Origin: Streptomyces galbus
Lineage (GTDB): Bacteria > Actinomycetota > Actinomycetes > Streptomycetales > Streptomycetaceae
Direction of reading: 5' to 3'
DNA length: 64,000 nucleotides
NCBI RefSeq assembly: GCF_005280195.1
Contig: NZ_SZPR01000019.1
Coordinates: 124,001 to 188,000 of the forward strand
Shown here: positions 60,487-64,000 of the stretch, piece by piece
How positions within the stretch are numbered: the first letter of the stretch is position 1
Layout: each line of letters begins with the position of its first letter
The notes under the pieces: generated by a model
Database searches by the model: none
Seen by the model: the letters and a program-made list of their open reading frames with translations, nothing else
What the model was told of the DNA's origin: nothing
Made by a program: the position numbers and the translations under genes

Positions 60487-61128
60487 TCAGTCCCCGGGCA
60501 GCAGCGTCGCGAACACCGCTCGGACGCGGTCGCCCCCCGGTGACTGCCAGGCGCCGGTGACGTGGCCCAGGGCGTCGGCGGGACGGGGGCCGGGGGTGAG
60601 GCGGCGGTGGATGTGGAGGGTCGTGCCGTCCGCCGTCGGGAGGGTCGTGCCCGAGGCGGTGTCGGTGACGGTGACCGGCCACGTCGGGGCGGTGGGGGCC
60701 GGGCCGGTGCAGGCGTGGGCCACCTCGTGGTCGGGGGTGTCGGTGAGGCTCTGCGCCTGGGCCTGGACGCGGCCGGCGAACAGGGCGAGCAACTGCGCCT
60801 GGAACACGGGGTCGTGGCAGCCGTCGTAGACCCAGCGGGTGCCGAGGACGCCGTGTTCCGTCGTGCCGACGAGGGCGTGGTCGGCGTCGGCGAGCGGGGC
60901 GCCGCGGTAGGTGAGGGGGACGTGGTAGGCGACGGGGGCGGGGCCGGAGGCGTCGAGGGCGACCAGGAACTCGATGCCCACCTCGCCCTCCGGGTCGTCC
61001 AGCCGGAACCCGCCCGGCCGCGACAGCTCGGGCGCGCCGTCACCGGCGTACCAGGGGCGCGTGGGCAGCCAGCCGGTGAGCAGTTCCAGCTTGGTGGGTT
61101 CGAGCGTGGTCCGGTGAATGATCGCCAT
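60487..61128 (-). CDS. Maltokinase N-terminal cap-like domain protein
   Basis: A 213-residue protein resembling the N-terminal cap of maltokinase (AIIHRTTLEPTKLELLTGWLPTRPWYAGDG, GFRLDDPEGEVGIEFLVALDASG, VPLTYRGAPL, GTTEHGVLGTRWVYDGCHDPVF). No kinase domain follows, so it is a stand-alone cap, a common form in actinobacteria. It lies 29 bases downstream of the Uma2 copy 2 gene on the same strand. Role unknown. Confidence 0.82.
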   Translation of the reverse strand: MAIIHRTTLEPTKLELLTGWLPTRPWYAGDGAPELSRPGGFRLDDPEGEVGIEFLVALDASGPAPVAYHVPLTYRGAPLADADHALVGTTEHGVLGTRWVYDGCHDPVFQAQLLALFAGRVQAQAQSLTDTPDHEVAHACTGPAPTAPTWPVTVTDTASGTTLPTADGTTLHIHRRLTPGPRPADALGHVTGAWQSPGGDRVRAVFATLLPGD

Positions 61129-61157
61129 ACGACGTGATTCTGACAGCCGGCGCGCGG

Positions 61158-61745
61158 TCAGTCGCGGGGGAACTCCTTGGTCTCCAGGGTCAGGCCGAGC
61201 ACCGTGTCCGTCAGGTCGACGTCGGCCCCGAAGGCCACGGAGAGCTCGCTGACGTACTCGCCGTCCTTGGGCCGGGTGTAGAGGTGGCACCTGCCCTGGT
61301 AGGGGTCCGCGATCAGGTAGGCGGGGACCTCGGCGAGGGCGTAGGCGGTCTTCTTGGGGCCGTAGTCGTTCTGGGCCGTGCCCTGCGAGATGACTTCGGC
61401 GACGAACTCGACGTCCGTGCACCGCCAGCGCCCGTCCGCGTCCTTGCGCGCACCGTCGCGCAGCTTGGCGACGTCCGGCGCGTAGCCGTTCAGCTTGCCC
61501 GGGAAGTCGATCCGCACGTCGGACAGGACCGCCACGTCCACCCCGAACCGGTCCTCGATCGCCCGGACGATCCGACGGATGATCTTCCAGTGGATGTCCC
61601 GCTGCGGCGCCATGAAGATGGTCCCCTCGACGATCTCGACCCGGTAACCCTCAGGGGTGGTCCGCTCGATCGACTCGAACAGCTCGTCCAGAGTCAGCTC
61701 GCCGCTGTCGTCGGCCATCTCGGTCCTGTCTGCGAGGACGGTCAT
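61158..61745 (-). CDS. Uma2 family endonuclease-like protein, copy 2
   Basis: A 195-residue paralogue of the gene at 57949 (about half of positions identical by eye). Conserved parts are GYRVEIVEGTIFMAPQRDIHW, LSDVRIDFPGKLNGYAPDV and DVEFVAEVISQGTAQNDYGPKKTAYALAEVPAYLIADP. GGAGGAG precedes ATG 61745. Its upstream element matches that of copy 1, so the duplication included the promoter. Confidence 0.88.
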   Translation of the reverse strand: MTVLADRTEMADDSGELTLDELFESIERTTPEGYRVEIVEGTIFMAPQRDIHWKIIRRIVRAIEDRFGVDVAVLSDVRIDFPGKLNGYAPDVAKLRDGARKDADGRWRCTDVEFVAEVISQGTAQNDYGPKKTAYALAEVPAYLIADPYQGRCHLYTRPKDGEYVSELSVAFGADVDLTDTVLGLTLETKEFPRD

Positions 61746-61790
61746 CGTGGCGCTCCTCCCCGGCCGCCTCACGACAAGGACGGCCGCGCG

Positions 61791-61816
61791 GTACAACGAT
61801 ACGCACGGTGACCGGG
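61791..61816 (-). promoter_or_regulatory. Shared Uma2 promoter element, copy 2
   Basis: Identical to 58589-58614 over 26 bases and similarly placed relative to the start codon. Confidence 0.6.
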
Positions 61817-61840
61817 GCACGCCCGGCTCCGCGCCCCCCG

Positions 61841-62515
61841 TCACCCCGCGTACGGCGCTCCCAGCCCCCACGCCTGGTGCATGGCGTCCGCGAAGGCCGC
61901 CGCGAGTTTGTGTTCGCCGCTCGCGTTCGGGTGGGTGCCGTCGTACGTGTCCGTGTGCAGGTCGTACGACGCGGGCAGCGACGCGAGCAGCAGGGGGGAG
62001 CCCGGCTCGTCCAGGTCGGCGAGGGTCTTCGCGAGGAGCTCGTTGAAGGCGGTCACCTGGTCCCCGAACGACGCGTCGGAGGCCGCGCGGACGTTGGGGA
62101 CGACCGGCAGCACGACCATGCGGACGTGCGGGTCGGCCCGGCGCGCGGCGGCCACGAACGCGCGGACGTTGTCCGCCGTCTGCTCCGGGTCGGTGTAGAA
62201 GCCGAGGTCGATCAGGCCGAGGGCGACGAGCAGCACGTCGGCCCGGCCGCGCCGCACCGCGTCCTCGACCAGCGGCGCCATGTGCAGCCAACCCTCGCCC
62301 CAGCCGGCCAGGTGGGCGCGTGGGAAGTCCGGCTCGGCGTAGGCGTACGAGGTGGGCGCGTCGGTCCGCGGGTCGTACAGCGTCTCGCGCGGGCCGACGA
62401 GGGTGAACGGGCCGTCGTACGTGGCGCACAGGTGCTGCCACATCCGGTACCGCCACGTGTGTTCCCCCGCGCTGCCGATGGTCTGGGAGTCGCCGACCGG
62501 CATGAACCTGAGCAT
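61841..62515 (-). CDS. SGNH/GDSL-type hydrolase
   Basis: A 224-residue esterase-fold protein. The nucleophile is Ser10 in PVGDSQTIG (GDS block I), block III residues lie in LLVALGLIDLGF, where the usual GxND Asn is not obvious, and the Asp-His pair is in TYDGTHPNASGEHKLA. There is no signal peptide, so it acts in the cytoplasm or is exported another way. Several ATGs lie close together; ATG 62515 is taken. Confidence 0.87.
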   Translation of the reverse strand: MLRFMPVGDSQTIGSAGEHTWRYRMWQHLCATYDGPFTLVGPRETLYDPRTDAPTSYAYAEPDFPRAHLAGWGEGWLHMAPLVEDAVRRGRADVLLVALGLIDLGFYTDPEQTADNVRAFVAAARRADPHVRMVVLPVVPNVRAASDASFGDQVTAFNELLAKTLADLDEPGSPLLLASLPASYDLHTDTYDGTHPNASGEHKLAAAFADAMHQAWGLGAPYAG

Positions 62516-62628
62516 CCGCTCATCATGGACGATCCGCGTCCGCGGTGGGATGTGAGGGTCACCACCCCGGGGCGGCCGCGGCCCGGGGACCGCGGCTCAC
62601 GGCGGCCCCCGGATGGCACGCTTGGCCC

Positions 62629-63657
62629 ATGCGCCGTCGACTGCTCGCCCACGTGTCCGTCCACGTGTCCGCCCTCGGGGTCCTCCTCGTCGGCGCCCTC
62701 GCCGTGCCCGCCGCCGCTGCCGGGGACGGCGACGGGCGGTTCACCATCGAGGACCCGCGCATCACCGAGTCCAGCGGGCTGGCCGCGTCCCGGCTGCACC
62801 CCGGGATCTACTGGACCCACAACGACAGCGACGACGGCCCCTACCTCTACGCCGTCGACAGCGCGACCGGCAGGACGGTCGCCCGCGTCACCCTCACCGG
62901 CATCGGCCGGCCCCGGGACGTGGAGGCGATCTCCATCGGGCCCGACAACGAGATCTACGTCGGCGACATCGGCGACAACCTCGGCGGGAGCTGGCCGTAC
63001 GTGTGGATCTACCGGCTGCCCGAGCCGAAGGAGCTCAAGGACCGGACGGTGCGCGCCACGCAGTACGTCGTCACCTACTCCGACGGCCCCCGCGACGCCG
63101 AGTCCCTGGTCGTGCACCCCAGGACCGGGCGCGTCTACATCATCGACAAGAACGAGGACGGCGGGCACCTCTACGAGGGTCCCGCGAAGCTGACGGCGTC
63201 CGCGCGGCCCGGCTCCAACGTCTTCCGGCCCGTCGCCCCCGTCGACCTGTGGGCCACCGACGCGGCCTTCTCCCCGAACGGCGAACAGCTCGCCGTGCGC
63301 GGGTACTTCGGCGGCATCGCCTACGACTGGAACGACGGGAAGCCGAAGAAGACCGGGCGCCTGAACGTGCCCCTGCAACGGCAGGGCGAGTCCGTCACCT
63401 ACTCCGCCGACGGCCGCAGGCTGATGTACGGCAGCGAGGGCACCGGCAGCGAGGTGGTGCCGGAGGACGCGCCGGGGGGCGGGGCGTCCTCCTCGTCGTC
63501 CTCGGGGTCCGGCGGGTCGTCGGCGGGGTCGGGGAACGGGTCGTCGGGTACGTCCTCGGGCGGCGGGCTGAGCGGGGGCACGCGCACGGCCGTCGTCGCG
63601 GTGGTCGTGGTGGGCGCGGCGGTGTTCGGGCTGCGGCGGCTGGTGCGGCGGCGGTAG
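62629..63657 (+). CDS. Secreted beta-propeller-like protein with C-terminal membrane anchor
   Basis: A 342-residue protein. The signal peptide ends near AVPAAAAGDG (residue 31). A repeat-rich domain (FTIEDPRITESSGLAASRLHPGIYWTHNDSDDGPYLYAVDSATGRTVARVTL, EIYVGDIGDNLG, DAESLVVHPRTGRVYIIDKNEDG) looks like a beta-propeller. A Ser/Gly linker of about 50 residues precedes one helix (TRTAVVAVVVVGAAVFGLRRLVRRR) with a basic tail. No LPxTG/LAxTG motif is present, so it is a plain membrane anchor. CACGCT six bases before ATG 62629 suggests leaderless expression. Function unknown. Confidence 0.8.
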   Translation: MRRRLLAHVSVHVSALGVLLVGALAVPAAAAGDGDGRFTIEDPRITESSGLAASRLHPGIYWTHNDSDDGPYLYAVDSATGRTVARVTLTGIGRPRDVEAISIGPDNEIYVGDIGDNLGGSWPYVWIYRLPEPKELKDRTVRATQYVVTYSDGPRDAESLVVHPRTGRVYIIDKNEDGGHLYEGPAKLTASARPGSNVFRPVAPVDLWATDAAFSPNGEQLAVRGYFGGIAYDWNDGKPKKTGRLNVPLQRQGESVTYSADGRRLMYGSEGTGSEVVPEDAPGGGASSSSSSGSGGSSAGSGNGSSGTSSGGGLSGGTRTAVVAVVVVGAAVFGLRRLVRRR

Positions 63658-63733
63658 TCCGGCGGCCGTCGTCCGACGGGTGCTCAAGGGGGCACGTTCC
63701 GCGGCCCGTTGCTGTGAACCGGTGCGCACTCTC

Positions 63734-63763
63734 TTGACGTGTGCATGGGAGCTGGTTCCATAG
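63734..63763 (+). promoter_or_regulatory. Promoter of the cellulase gene
   Basis: TTGACG (63734-63739) is a good -35, and CCATAG (63758-63763), 18 bp on, is the likely -10. The imperfect repeat TGGGAGCTGGTTCCA (63746-63760) lies inside it. Confidence 0.55.
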
Positions 63764-63776
63764 GGGACGAGGGTGA

Positions 63777-63790
63777 TGGGAGCGCTCCCA
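63777..63790. promoter_or_regulatory. CebR box
   Basis: TGGGAGCGCTCCCA is the perfect 14-bp palindrome bound by the cellulose-utilisation repressor CebR. It lies just downstream of the promoter, so CebR would block transcription until cello-oligosaccharide is present. Confidence 0.93.
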
Positions 63791-63830
63791 TCGGTTCCGG
63801 ACCCTCGCCTTCCGAAAGGATGCAGCGAGC

Positions 63831-64000
63831 ATGTTCCGCACCTTGAGAAGAGCGCTGTGCGCCGTCGCCGCCGCGCTCCTGCTGCCGCTGGGGGCCGGCG
63901 CGCACGCGGCCCACGCGGCGGACACCGCCGCCGGCGCCGGGTACTGGCACACCAGTGGCCGCCAGATCCTCGACGAGGCCGGACAGCCGGTCCGTATCGC
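63831..64000 (+). CDS. Secreted cellulase (GH5-type endoglucanase), N-terminal part only
   Basis: The first 56 residues are in the window. The signal peptide MFRTLRRALCAVAAALLLPLGAGAHAAHAA is followed by GYWHTSGRQILDEAGQPVRI, the usual opening of GH5 endoglucanases such as CelA. AAAGGA precedes ATG 63831. The CebR box confirms membership of the cellulose regulon. The catalytic domain lies outside, so the family call rests on the N-terminus and the operator. Confidence 0.82.
   Translation, partial: MFRTLRRALCAVAAALLLPLGAGAHAAHAADTAAGAGYWHTSGRQILDEAGQPVRI

Noticed and set aside
1..64000. CRISPR arrays, insertion sequences, prophage, tRNA or rRNA genes, attachment sites
   Set aside because: No regularly spaced repeats, transposase or integrase motifs, or cloverleaf sequences were recognised on reading both strands.

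Overview
This is about 64 kb of very GC-rich DNA with strong third-position GC, dense genes on both strands and many actinobacterial families (DUF3027, DUF3263, DUF2530, mycothiol-type maleylpyruvate isomerases, GpgS, the futalosine menaquinone pathway, a groEL2 with a Gly/Met tail). It is a Streptomyces chromosome. From memory, the order cdgB - pfkB - nagA - nagK - solute-binding lipoprotein - otsB/otsA - gpgS - thrC-like/sulfur carrier - csp - groEL2 ... mqnD/mqnB resembles S. coelicolor around SCO4281 to SCO4345. That is recollection, not a search. No prophage, insertion sequence, CRISPR array, tRNA or rRNA was seen.

Layout. 0-6.4 kb: the end of a diguanylate cyclase, a membrane-anchored CBM-like protein, then an amino-sugar block (sugar kinase, nagA, nagK) divergent from a solute-binding lipoprotein, with two DasR-type (dre) operators between them. 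6.5-9.8 kb: trehalose and glucosylglycerate synthesis (otsB, otsA, gpgS). 10-11.7 kb: a SAM riboswitch driving a threonine-synthase-like PLP enzyme translationally coupled to a ubiquitin-fold sulfur carrier ending GGQ, which is best explained as a homocysteine/methionine route. 12-14.4 kb: csp and groEL2 with two CIRCE elements. 14.5-24.7 kb: an Old Yellow Enzyme with an orphan palindromic operator, an RpiR/MurQ/PTS-IIBC cell-wall sugar operon, small metabolic proteins, and a CutC-family gene with its own dre-like site. 24.7-37.7 kb: HelD, a CASTOR/POLLUX-like ion channel, an L-amino-acid oxidase, XPB helicase and an XPB-associated protein. 37.7-47.3 kb: HAD phosphatase, CspB, mqnD/mqnB, a lipoprotein, an MFS transporter, DUF3027 and a 1060-residue sacsin-like GHKL ATPase. 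47.3-55.9 kb: two tandem paralogous secreted proteins with matching leader hairpins, a CtpE-like P-type ATPase, a purine permease and a MarR/MFS pair. 56-64 kb: a frameshifted terpenoid-cyclase-like gene, two Uma2 paralogues, ThpR, an aldo/keto reductase, a few orphans, and the start of a secreted cellulase behind a perfect CebR box.

How it works together. Several loci handle cell-wall and chitin sugars: GlcNAc (nagK, nagA, dre), MurNAc (murR, murQ, murP), possibly CutC, and cellulose (CebR box). About a third of the genes carry a -10-like hexamer 6-7 nt before the start codon and no Shine-Dalgarno sequence, the signature of leaderless transcripts. I used this to choose many starts.
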